Shown here piece after piece: positions 34,520 through 45,025 of a DNA stretch of 64,000 nt. Location of the stretch: positions 20,183,400 to 20,247,399 of the forward strand of contig NC_044930.1 of the NCBI RefSeq assembly GCF_003576645.1, written 5' to 3'. Below the pieces are notes generated by a model that had not been told where the DNA came from, ran no database searches, and was given only the letters and a program-made list of their open reading frames with translations. Made by a program: the position numbers and the translations under genes. The DNA comes from Ipomoea triloba (lineage: Eukaryota; Streptophyta; Magnoliopsida; Solanales; Convolvulaceae). How positions within the stretch are numbered: the stretch's first letter is position 1; each line of letters opens with the position of its first letter.

Positions 34520-37500
34520 TCATTCCTCAATAAAAGATTTTATTTTTCTTAGCCACTGAATAATTTCAGCTCTATCCTTGTTCATCATATAATTGTGTAA
34601 GAATACAGAAAGTTCATCATTTATCCCCCTTCTCTTCAAGAATTTGTAAAGAGCATCATGGAGCTTACTGTTCAAATCCCTGAAAACAATCATTATAAAG
34701 AAAAACTTAAAGCCAAGCTGAAAAACTACAGAACATACAACAAAACAGGTATCTAGAAATGAAACTAATAAAGTTGGATCAACTCAACGATGAGGCGTAC
34801 AAAGAAATAACGTACTTGATATTTGGTCCCATATATGGCTGTGAAGATTGCAATCCTTCTCGCCTGAAAACATATACATTCTGAACTTCTAAGGAATCTG
34901 GCCAGGCTGAGCACACAAACTCCAATGTTTCACCCCCTTCCTTCTTCCATATGTCCACTAGCAAGCTAATATGAAGCCTCACATTTTCACTAGTTTCATC
35001 TCCAGATTTGGGTACAGAAATTGAACCATCAAACATTGTAGCTTCAATTTTAATTTCTTCATTCTGCTGAAATTTACTCCTCAAAGTAATCCACTGCTCC
35101 CCTGGATGATCTTCAACCGTAAATTCATTGAACTTTGTAACATGCTGGAGAAAGTCAACAATTAAGCACAAGAAACAGGAAGGCAGGAAGGACCATTACA
35201 GAAATCAATGAGTCTTAGGATCAGTTATTCAGGGACTGAGACTGCTTAAAGAAAATATATCTCAATAGTTGCAACAAGAAGATACAATAATGAATAACAT
35301 AAAACAAAAGACAAAGGATTAAGAAAGAGACTTTATGAGAGCATAAATTCAATTCTTTAGGCATGATCTTTTCCCTTGCTTTTACAGTCATAATTTTTCC
35401 TTTAAGATATTAAGAAATGAGGACCATGTCTTCCCTATCTAATTCTGCATGAAAACATGCCTTCTTTCACATCTTATGACCATGTTCGGAGGTCTGTCAC
35501 ATCATTTGGTCGGAGCCGCACTCGAATTGCAGGTTTCAAGCCATTCAGAAAAAGCCCTAATTGAATGTGAGGAGCCAAACCCGGAATCTGGGCAACACGA
35601 GCTCTAAATGTATTGGTAAATTCATCAACAGTTCCCGTTTGGCGCATCGCGGCTAATTGTTCGATCAGAGGCCCGCAAAGTTCACCACCAAATTCTTCCA
35701 AAAGTTTGGCTGTAAACTGACTCCATGTGAGAGACGGATGTTGTTGAAGCCATCGAAGCATATGGAGTGCCGGTCCTTCCATACTGATGAAAGCCGTTGG
35801 CACCTTCAAATCATCACGGGTGCAATGAATGGTAGGAGCCAGCCATCCTACTAGATCTGTGCCATCAAATGTTGGAATCTCTAATCTGTTAGACTGTAGC
35901 GAATGATTGACCGAAGGAACCTGCTATAATGGTACCGGTGTGGAGTTGATAGTGTCTGAAGAACTTCCACTAGGTACAGGCACCAGAGAGACACTAGATT
36001 CTGCAAAACGTTTCCCATGCAATGAAAACAGCAGTTCAAACATCTTGGCAAGTGTACCTTCTATACTATCCATACGGATATTCATGGCAGAACGCAATGA
36101 TTCGATTTCGGCATGCATTTCTTCCTAGTTCTTCTCTAACGATTCAACACGAGAGTCCATTCGTGTATTAGTTCTTGCACGGCAAGTCGGACCAATTTGT
36201 TAGAGAAAAGAACAAGGAGGTAATTTTTATTGAATGGAAACTAAAAGAAGAGAAACAAGAAGTCACAAGACTTTCCCCAAAAAGAGTTTTAGGCTCTTGC
36301 CCAGCTACTAAAGCTTAAAGACTAAGGATAAAGATTGGATGATTTACTCTCATCTAGAGGTTCTAATTTATAGTGCTAGGAAATAAATAATTATAGAAAA
36401 GGAAATATTATTGATATGATTGTGCCTTTGATTTTATTCTTGTCGTATCCCTTGAGTTAAGCCTTTCCTTATATATTCTGATTTGCCTGATTTTCATCAT
36501 TCCCTTTTTTGAGTAAACTATCCATTCTTTTGGTGTGTATCATATTGCTAGTGCTAGACTATTGCTTTCATTTAGCTGTAGAAGAATTTGAAGGCTTTCT
36601 GGACAACAATCAATGCTAAGGCACCTAGAACCATAGTTGTTATGCCCACTATACCAGTAAACTAGTGCATGGGATTATACAAAAGCACAGTCTACTGAAT
36701 TTGAGGCATACTGATATGCAAAAATATATACTCAAAATGCAGTAAAAAATTTATAGTCGTAAATTCACAGTTTGAGGACAAAAAGAAAAATTAGATTCAA
36801 TATTAAATAAACCACAAGTGGTGGAAATATAGGCATCACTTCATGAGGCATATTGTCAACACCTGCTGCCATAAGTTCCAATAAGAAAACACAATTGCGA
36901 ACAGTCAATGACACAAGTTAACAAGAGATTAAAGATACAAAGAGAACAAGTTCCAAATCCCTTTTCCTCATTTAGGATATACCAATGAACCACTCATTCA
37001 CCCTCTTGGTGCAAATCATCAAGTTTCACAAGTTCACTGATATATTAACCATCCTTGGCACAATCACAAAAAAAAGGGGGGGAAAAGCACTGAACAGAGA
37101 CAGTGACTAATCATCAGAGAGGGGAAAAGGCAAGAAAGACAGAGTTACTGAATGGAGGTAGTGATCAATTGTCAGAGCAGGAAAAATAAAGGAAGAATGA
37201 TGGAAGCACTAATCAGAGGCACTGGTAAAACAAGCTTGATTTTTTATTTTTATTTATTTACTTTGTGTGTGTGTGTGGGGGGGGGGGATGGTAGGGAAGG
37301 AGTTCTTAGCGAGGGAGTGTCACCAACATCAGGTTTGAACTATTCATGAAACCATTGGTTTACTAGCTATCTGTGGTGGAAGAGATCCCCCACTAGATGA
37401 CCAAATATAGTCCATTTAGTAAGCACATAATGTTGTCAACCTTTCCAGTATTTAGGATGCACATAAGTATTGTATTGATTGAAAGGGAGAAATTTCTAAT

Positions 37501-38552
37501 GTATCAAATGCATTATGGGCTATTCCACGATCTTGCCATTAACTATTCCTTATATCTGATTACTTATTCCTCTCAACAGGAGAGACAATGTATTGAGATC
37601 AGGAAATGGAAGCAAGAGAGTGGCAAAATTGGAAACAAATTAAGTTAGCTGTAACAACGGTTTCTTTCAATCGAAAGAAAGCTAGGTAAAAGGAAACCAC
37701 TTTTGATTTTTTATTAACTAGTCAAAAAAATCTTGCAGCTCAACATGCAAATTCTCTCATCTAAGTTAACAAAACCATCATGGTTAGTAAGCAAGACTAC
37801 TAATAGAGCACCAAAAGGAAATCAACCGTTTGAATCTCTTTATTTGCCCTTCCTGTATTCCCTCCCTGATGTATCTCAGAAGTGGGGAACTCCAATAGGC
37901 AATTGAAAGCAACAAGTCAAGATTGCTACATTGAAAAATGAAAAATGGGAACATCCCACAGGAGCATTGTGCTTCCACAAGTTATCACTATAGTATTTCA
38001 TGTGACACAGGAACATATTTGTGGAGAAGGTTTTGCATTTGATAGTTACTGCATTTTTATTCAGGCTGTCCTCTCTTGTATTCTTTTAGTCCAGATTTTA
38101 TATGCATTTGTAACACTTAACTAGTGTCATCCACGGATTTGTGATAAAGACTGGATAATTGGCGGATTTAAGAGCTATTCCCACGTCTCGCAGCGCACAT
38201 ATATTAAACTCTCAGCAAATAATTTAAGCAAGATAACACACACAGACACACACAAAAACAAAGCACTAGTGAAGACTCAAAAGTAAATACAGTATTGAAT
38301 TAGAAAAGTGTAGAAGAATACCGGGTTGGGAGGGGCGTAGACGCTGAGGTAATCGATTTCGTTGTGGAGGATTCTGAGTATGTTTGAGTCGAAGGGAGAT
38401 TTGCGAACGGTCTGTGGGAGGGATTGAGACGCCAGAGCCCTGCTGAATCCACCGGCGCCGGGAGCGAAGCGTTGAGGTTGAGAAAATGATGCGTTAATCG
38501 TAGTGCCGCATGCTATAAGTGATCTGCGCGAAGCACGAAGAATCGAAGCCAT
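34520..38552 (-). CDS. Mitochondrial MAM33/p32 family protein, three exons
   Basis: Minus-strand coding exons are 38322-38552, 34816-35144 and 34520-34679, joined in phase at GT-AG introns (donor GTATTC after NP; donor GTACGT; acceptors CAG). The product is 239 residues. The N-terminus (MASILRASRRSLIACG) is Arg/Ser-rich like a mitochondrial presequence. Conserved MAM33 blocks follow: SPFDSNILRILHNEIDY, FNEFTVEDHPGEQWITL, an acidic central part, ISLLVDIWKKEGGETLEFVCSAWPD and a C-terminal helix region LHDALYKFLKRRGINDEL. This is the p32/C1QBP/MAM33 fold, a trimeric acidic matrix protein linked to mitochondrial ribosome and respiratory complex assembly. Arabidopsis At2g39795 is a close match by memory of its layout. 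Intron 1 is 3177 bp and contains a gypsy remnant. No break was seen in the coding exons. Confidence 0.9.
35474..36118 (-). pseudogene. Ty3/gypsy gag fragment in MAM33 intron 1
   Basis: Minus strand. 35924-36118 encodes a gag N-terminal coiled-coil-like piece (MHAEIESLRSAMNIRMDSIE). After a stop, the frame continues through LEIPTFDGTDLVGW to the gag core at 35474-35809 (ALHMLRWLQQHPSLTWSQF, KLLEEFGG), the retrotransposon gag family pattern. It ends without zinc knuckle or pol. It lies inside the host intron in the same strand as the host gene. The phrase TTGGTCCGACTTGCC just upstream could be part of a leader region. Confidence 0.7.
36198..36510 (-). mobile_element. Probable 5' LTR of the gypsy remnant in the intron
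   Basis: On the plus strand it begins TGTTAGAGAAAAGAACAAGG; on the minus strand it ends in that complement, directly before the leader and the gag fragment. The right border is uncertain. No second LTR was found, so the element is truncated. Confidence 0.45.
36511..38321. other. Remainder of MAM33 intron 1
   Basis: Non-coding. Contains two related 60-70-bp phrases around GACAGTGACTAATCATCAGAG and TAGTGATCAATTGTCAGAG (37100-37190), and a GTGTGTGTGTGTG/G9 tract near 37264-37288. Confidence 0.45.
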
Positions 38553-38861
38553 GGCTAAGATGAGAACGATTCAGGATTCAACCAGGAAGAACCGAAGAGG
38601 GGTTTTGTGAGGGCTTTACTTACTTTCCCATTAATTACACTTGGGCCACTCAAGTTTTACTTTAACTAGTATTGTACCCAATTACCCTTCCGATGCACGG
38701 TTTACGAATAAGTTGTCAATTTACCGTGTTATTGTAATAAACTACTATACATACCACATCACAAATAGTTTATTTTTTTTAATACTACTAACTCTATTAC
38801 AATGCAGCAACATGCTGAATATTTAGGTGACCTGCAGACTATTGATTTATTGACTCTTTCT

Positions 38862-39259
38862 GAGTTTATTACCGAAATGGTCCCTCGACTATTGCGAAAT
38901 TATTAATTTGGTCCTCGACAATTTTTCGTGCTCAATTAAGTCCCTCGACTTTGAAAATTTTAACCAATTTGGTCCTCCGTTTATTTTGCCGTTAAAAATC
39001 TGTTAAATCGAGACCAAATTGATAATTTTGCTATAGTCAAGGGACCAAATTGGTAATTAATTTTTCACTGAAATGGTCCCTTGACTATAGCAAAATTACC
39101 AATTTGGTCCCGATTTAACATATTTTTAATGGCAAAATAAACGGAGGACCAAATTGGTTAAATTTTTCAAAGTCGAGGGATTTAATTGGGCACGAAAAAT
39201 TGTCGAGGACCAAATTAGTAATTTCACAATAATCGAGGGACCAGTTCGATAATAAACTC
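38862..39259. mobile_element. MULE-type foldback MITE with perfect 9-bp target duplication
   Basis: 398 bp, almost entirely two inverted arms of about 190 bp. The left end GAGTTTATTACCGAAATGGTC is complementary to the right end GACCAGTTCGATAATAAACTC with a few mismatches. Identical 9-bp flanks ACTCTTTCT lie at 38853-38861 and 39260-39268. No coding capacity. It lies about 310 bp upstream of the MAM33 start codon, in its promoter region. Confidence 0.88.
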
Positions 39260-39571
39260 ACTCTTTCTTTATACCAAAATATGGAATGGCAATGGTCACA
39301 GCTATACTCATGATCGCCTAAGTTTGCATAGGTTACTACATGAAGGAAAAAAAATTAGTCTATTGAACTTTATAATATGCCATTTCCATTTTTAATAATT
39401 AACAATACATAGATTACAAATGTCCTGTTTAACACTCACCATCTTTTATGTTTTGTTCCATTTCAGTTGGTTGCGAAACATCATCAAAATCAAGAGTTCG
39501 GTTTCTACTTTCTAGGATTGAATGGTGATAGTTCACCTACTTCCATATCACATTGCATTGTCCTTTTACAC

Positions 39572-39733
39572 TATTAGTTGAGTGATTTACTCTCAGCTTC
39601 TCAATTCAAATTTGAATTGAGTGGTTGAGAGTCCATTCCCTTATCCCTACTCTTGTATAAATAGGTAGCCCTTGTACAGTGTAAACAGCAATGAGTTTCA
39701 TACTTCTTGAGTGTACCATTCTACCTTTCTACA
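39572..39733 (+). repeat. 5' LTR of the plus-strand Copia element
   Basis: Contains TATAAATA at 39656-39663, a likely promoter element, and ends TTTCTACA before the primer site. Confidence 0.92.
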
Positions 39734-39746
39734 TGGTATCAGAGCC
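39734..39746 (+). other. Primer binding site (initiator Met tRNA)
   Basis: TGGTATCAGAGCC starts at the first base after the 5' LTR. Confidence 0.92.
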
Positions 39747-40066
39747 AGAGGGAGAGTGACCTAGTGGGCATTGGTCGGGGCAGCGACGCAACCTCGCTGG
39801 AGAAGTTTCGCCGCCAATGGGATCCCCACGCGCCGCCGTTGTCTGCCACCCCGAAGTCCACGCGCCAGCGCGTGAGCAACTTTCCGACATCGTCTCCGGC
39901 AGAAAATGGCATCTTCGATCTCGTCTCAGTGAGCCCACTCTGTCTAGGTATGTTTTATGATGTGTTATGTTGACAGAGGTAGGGGTAGCGTGAGGATTGG
40001 CAAGTCTGGTGTCTTTTTTTTTTTTTTGTTCTGCTCTTTGGCTGGTAGGGTTTGTGTTGAGGCCAT

Positions 40067-40693
40067 ATGGTTGAAGGGAGAACTATAACAGTGGTGTCAA
40101 CCCCATCTAAGTTAATTGATGGGGTGTTTGCACCTGATGGGTCTAATTTTGGTGAATGGAAGTTTTAATTAGGATTAATTTGGGTGGCATGGAAAAGGAT
40201 GGACACTTAACTGAAGTGTGTCCAACAAGGTCTCCTAAGACAGTTAGTCAATGGAAAAGTGATGATAAAGCTATTTTGTGTCGAATAATTAACTGCATTG
40301 ACAAGAAAATAATTTTATCAATGAAGCATTGTACAATTGTGAAAGAAGTATGGGATTTGATACATAAATGGTTTAGTGGGACATATAACCTAAGGAGGTT
40401 ATATCAATTATCTCAAGATGTCTATAGTCCTTCCCAAAAGGGGCAAGACATTAGAGATTATTATTATGAGTTCAAGAATGTGAGCGATGCTTTGTGCGCC
40501 GCTATGCTCATCTCAAATGACGTGGTTGAAATGAAGAAACAACGTGACCAACTTTGTGTTTAGTTGGATCTCAGGGTTAGGTAAGGAATATGATGTTCTT
40601 AGGTCGCAATTGTTGGGGGACAAAGAGTTAGAATCACTGGATCAAGTCTTTGCGAGGATCTAGAATGCATCAAGTAACACTAATAGTGGAGAT
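40067..40693 (+). pseudogene. Copia gag, frameshifted
   Basis: Starts at ATG 40067 (MVEGRTITVVSTPSKLIDG, FGEWK). The frame is lost near 40160 and continues in another frame at 40156-40563, which has the gag core: KSDDKAILCRIINCIDK, TVKEVWDLIHKWFSG-like region (written here from residues 60-80) and QLSQDVYSPSQKGQDIRDYY. It stops at 40561-40563. The later gag part with zinc knuckles is in the ORF that begins at 40694. At least two frame breaks prevent a gag product. Confidence 0.8.
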
Positions 40694-42166
40694 GTGTCAG
40701 AAAGACATGTGTTCTTATCGCAGGACAATATGGTTGAGGAGAAAGCACTACTATCGCAAGGGAATGGCAGCGATAGTCGAGGTGGCCGATTCCGAGGACG
40801 TAGTCGAGGAAGTCGTGGTGGAGGACGCGGAGGACCGAGGGTGTGTTATAATTACGGAGACCCAAATCATCTACGTAATCAGTGCCCCAAACTGTTCTAT
40901 TATGCTTGTGGAGACCTCGGTCATCTACGCAATCAATGTCCGAAATTGGTTCAACCACAAAGGTTTGCTAATTCTGTTATTAGACCAGAAGGACATACAG
41001 TGGTGATGATTGATAAGGAGTTAGCTTTGTTCAACCAGTTGAAGATGTCTTCCTCGCAGCCTCCAACTAATCATGATTCTGTGTCGTCTCATTCGGCTAC
41101 GTTCGTCCAAATAGGTAATCCTGTCGCCTGTGTTTCTTCTTCTTCTTCATCTCGGAAGTGGGTCATTGACTCAGGAGCTAGTGACCATATGTCAGGTAAT
41201 CCGAGTCTCTTTTCCACATATTTTCCTATTAGTTGTGGTACTACAGTTACCCTTGCAGATGGTTCTTCCACCACTGTCTTGGGTAAAGGTAATGCAGTTG
41301 CTACTCCGAGATTTTCCCTCTCGTCTGTTTTTTATCTTCCAAAGTTCCCTTTCAATTTACTCTCTATAAGTCAAATTACCCGAGCCCTAAATTGTTGTGT
41401 GTTGTTTTTTCCTGGTTATTGTTTATTCCAGGATCTGTTGACGAGGAAGATTATTGGTAAAGGGAAGGAGACTGGTGGGTTGTATGTGCTAGAACAACTG
41501 GTTCCTCATGGCACTACTTCTTTTAGCTTACTGGGAAATACAACTTCTTTCCAATTACATTGTCGGTATGGTCATCCGTCTCTACCTACGTTGAAGAAAT
41601 TGTGTCCAAATTTAGAATCTTTATCTATTTTACAGTGTGAGTCTTGTGAACTTGCCAAACACTGTCGGGGAACTTATTTACCTAGGGTCAATAATAGGGT
41701 GGAGTCGTTGTTTCAACTGGTTCACACCGATGTTTGGGGTCCATGTCATGTGTCTTCAAAATCTGGATTTAGGTACTTCGTAACCTTTGTAGATGATTTT
41801 TCAAGACACACTTGGTTATATTTAATGAAGTCTAGAGATGAGTTATTTACTATTTTCTCTAATTTTTGTGTTATGATCAGAACTCAATTTAATAAAAATG
41901 TTCAAGTTTTGTGTAGTGATAATGCTCTTGAATATTTCTCTAGCCCCTTCTCAACTTATATGGGTCAGAATGGCATGATACACCAATCCTCTTACGTGGG
42001 TAGACCTCAACAGAATGGTGTTGCAGAGCGAAAAAATCGCCAGCTGTTGGAGGTCGCTCGAGCCTTGTTGTTTCAGATGAAAGTTCCTAAAATATTTTGG
42101 TCAGATGCTGTCCATACGGCTTCCTTTTTGATTAATCGATTGCCGTCTAGTGTCCTCCAAGGCTAG
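40694..42166 (+). pseudogene. Copia gag C-terminus, protease and integrase
   Basis: 490 residues. An Arg/Gly-rich stretch (RGGRFRGRSRGSRGGGRGG) is followed by two tandem copies of a zinc knuckle, each with one Cys replaced by Tyr: CYNYGDPNHLRNQC and YYACGDLGHLRNQC. Protease follows with WVIDSGASDHMSGN, then the pre-integrase zinc region (CRYGHPSLPTLKKL, CESCELAKHCRG) and the integrase core with HTDVWGP, LCSDNALEYFS and GRPQQNGVAERKNRQ. It ends at TAG 42164-42166 within an otherwise continuing integrase frame. Both knuckle changes fit G-to-A transitions. Confidence 0.85.
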
Positions 42167-42599
42167 GTTCCGTGCCATCTTGTGTATCCATCCAGTTCTT
42201 TGTTTCACTTGTCTCCTAAAGTGTTTGGTTGCACTTGTTTTGTTCAAGATATTCGGCCCAGAACAATAAACTCGACCCAAAAGCTCTTAAACGTATATTC
42301 TTGGGTTATTCTCTTAAAAAGGATATCGTTGCTATTCTCCTGAGTTGAAAAGGTATATAGTGTCTGCCGATATTACGTTCTTTGAGGATACCATATTTAG
42401 TGGGGCGGTGTTCGACCATCCAGACTGTGTTCTTGTGTCAACAGAGGATAATGATTTCCTCACATATACTGTTACTGTTCCTTCCTCTTGGATTGAGTTT
42501 ATTCCTAAGCCCCCCGTTACTCAAGTGTATAACAGGCGGCCGGAGAAGGTTGTGCAGAAGGTGTCATCTCGCCCACCAGTAAGTTCTACCTTACCGTAG
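42167..42599 (+). pseudogene. Copia integrase C-terminal part, frameshifted
   Basis: After the TAG the frame continues through HLVYPSSSLFHLSPKVFGC, then shifts near 42280 and resumes at 42345 (KRYIVSADITFFEDTIFSG, a typical Copia integrase C-terminal segment). It ends at TAG 42597-42599. Confidence 0.75.
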
Positions 42600-42671
42600 T
42601 CTTCGTCAACAAATCTTCCTATTGCTCTTCGAAAAGGTAAACGTCGTTGTTGTCATCCCATTTTCGCATTC

Positions 42672-43208
42672 GTGTCTTACAATGATCTGTCACCCTCTTC
42701 ACGTGTCTTTGTGTCTCAGTTGGATTCTGTAGTTGTTCCCGGATCTGTAAGAGAGGCTTTGTCTCATGATGGTTGGCGGCAAGCTATGGAAGAGGAAATG
42801 GCAGCTCTTGAGGAAAATCAAACTTGGGATCTTGTTGATCTCCCTACTGGTAAAATTGCTATTGGGTGTAAGTGGGTTTATGTAGTTAAAATGAATCCGG
42901 ATGGTTCTATTGCTAGGCTGAAGGCACGCTTGGTCGCCAAAGGGTATGCACAAATGTACGGGGTAGACTACACAGAGACATTTTCCCCAATCGCCAAATT
43001 AACTTCTATATGTATTTTCATTTCATTAGCTGCCGTGAATCATTGGCCTTTGTATCAGTTAGATGTGAAAAACGCGTTTTTACATGGTGATTTGTCCAAG
43101 GAGGTTTACATGGAGCAACCACCTGGGTTTGTTGCTCAGGGGGAGTTAGGGAAGGTGTGTAAACTAAAGAAGTCCTTATATGGTTTGAAGCAATCCCCGC
43201 GTGCGTAG
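42672..43208 (+). pseudogene. Copia RT, N-terminal half
   Basis: 178 residues with EALSHDGWRQAMEEEMAALE, GCKWVYVVKMNPDGSIARLK, YQLDVKNAFLHGDLSKEVYM and LKKSLYGLKQSPRA. It is stopped by TAG at 43206-43208 where the minus-strand relative at 19.5 kb has Trp in the same context (AWFGRF), so the change is a nonsense mutation. Confidence 0.88.
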
Positions 43209-43244
43209 TTTGGAAGGTTTAGCAGTGCAGTTGTTAGGTTTGGC

Positions 43245-44219
43245 ATGCAGAGGAGTGCTTGTGATCATACGGTGTTTTATAAGCACACTAAGTTTGGTTG
43301 TGTTTTATTAATTGTATATGTGGATGATATAGTAATCACAGGGAGTGATGCTGGAGGAATTGATGCTCTTAAGTCCTTTCTCAAGGACGAGTTTCATACT
43401 AAGGATTTGGGCATACTAAAATATTTTCTGGGTATTGAAGTTTCCCGATCCAATAAAGGTATTTTTCTTTCACAAAGAAAGTATGTGTTGGACCTGCTTG
43501 ATGACACTGGTATGCTGGGGGCAAAGCCGTGTGACACTGCCATGGAGCCTGGTGCTAAGCTTGTAGCTGGAGAAGGAGAGGCGTTTGACAATCCAAAGAG
43601 GTACAGGAGCTTAGTGGGAAAACTTAATTATCTCTCTATTACTCGTCCTGATATTGCGTTTCCTGTTAGCGTGGTGAGTCAATTCATGAGTGAACCTACA
43701 CAAACTCATTGGGAGGCAGCTATTCGGATCGTGAAATATTTGAAGGGTGCTCCCGGTAAAGGGGTCTTGTATGCAGATTATGGGCATACTAGTGTTGAGG
43801 CATTTTCTGATGCTGATTGGGCTGGGTCTCCGAGTGACAGAAGGTTAACGACAGGTTATTGTGTGTTCATGGGAGGCAACTTGGTCTCATGGAAGAGCAA
43901 GAAACAGAGTGTCGTAGCCCAGTCCAGTGCAGAATCCGAGTACAGGGCCATGGCTCACGCCACGAGTGAGATTGTTTGGGTACATAATATTTTGAGGGAA
44001 ATTGGTGCAAAGGTGCAACTACCAGTGAGTTTATGGTGTGATAATCGTGCTGCCATACACATTACTAATAATCCTATTTTTCACGAGCGAACCAAGCATA
44101 TTGAGGTGGATTGCCATTTCATACGGGAAAAGGTGCAACAGGGGTTGATATCGACGGTGCATGTTCGAAGTGCTGATCAATTAGCTGATGTGTTTACAAA
44201 GAGTCTAGGTAAGAGTTAG
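43245..44219 (+). pseudogene. Copia RT C-terminal half and RNase H
   Basis: 324 residues: RT catalytic YVDDIVITGSD near residue 25, FHTKDLGILKYFLGIEVSR, then RNase H with SDADWAGSPSDRRLTTGYC, SSAESEYRAM and SLWCDNRAAIHI. It ends in TAG at 44217-44219 a few codons before the usual C-terminal KLGMVYIYAPT, which is still readable downstream. Confidence 0.88.
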
Positions 44220-44279
44220 GTTGAATATATATGTAACAAGCTGGGCATGGTTTATATTTATGCTCCAACTTGAGGGGAG

Positions 44280-44447
44280 TGTTAGTTGAGTGATTTACTC
44301 TCAGCTTCTCAATTCAAATTTGAATTTGAATTGAGTGGCTGAGAGTCCATTCCCTTATCCCTACACTTGTATAAATAGGTAGCCCTTGTACAGTGTAAAC
44401 AGCAGTGAGTTTCATACTTCTTGAGTGTACCGTTCTACCTTTCTACA
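44280..44447 (+). repeat. 3' LTR of the plus-strand Copia element
   Basis: TGTTAG...TTTCTACA, with TATAAATA at 44370-44377. Confidence 0.92.
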
Positions 44448-44452
44448 TACAC

Positions 44453-44950
44453 TTTTTATTGTAGCTCCATAATTGTCCAACTGGTATTAAAAAAACTATT
44501 GGTCATATTTAAAGATTAGCATTTACAAATAAATCACAAAAATCAATGTAAAAATTATTTCATATATCTTAAACAATAAATATGTACATATCTCTAAAAA
44601 AGACCGGTTCTAAGTTAGACTAATGTTAAAATATATGCTTAGTCATTGCATCATGGGCTTGATTGGGGATTACTAAACAATGTATGTTATCTTCAATACC
44701 ATGTATTGTTTATTAACGTTAAACTCCCACCTTGCATAAAAAAAAATAAAAAAAGAAGAAATTATTTAAAAGTAGTGGACGCAGCAAAACAAAAAAAAAT
44801 GCCTTTAATTTTTTAGAACATATTAGCCCATACACTTACTATTATGCAGAATGCGTAGTGGTGTACAATACTTTCCATCTTCGGTGATATTTTTTTTGTC
44901 AACTTCTAGCAAAAAAATTATACTTAAACAAATAAGTGCATCTTGAATTT

Positions 44951-45025
<75 letters not shown>

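Larger units (their letters stand above)
39572..44447 (+). mobile_element. Copia LTR retrotransposon, plus strand, full-length but defective
   Basis: LTRs at 39572-39733 (162 bp) and 44280-44447 (168 bp) share everything except five substitutions and a 6-bp duplication (TTGAAT) in the right one. The left LTR starts TATTAG instead of TGTTAG. Target duplication TACAC lies at 39567-39571 and 44448-44452. Primer site TGGTATCAGAGCC begins at 39734; the polypurine tract CTTGAGGGGAG ends at 44279. Internal order is gag, PR, IN, RT, RNase H. Several stops and frameshifts make it non-autonomous. Confidence 0.95.
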
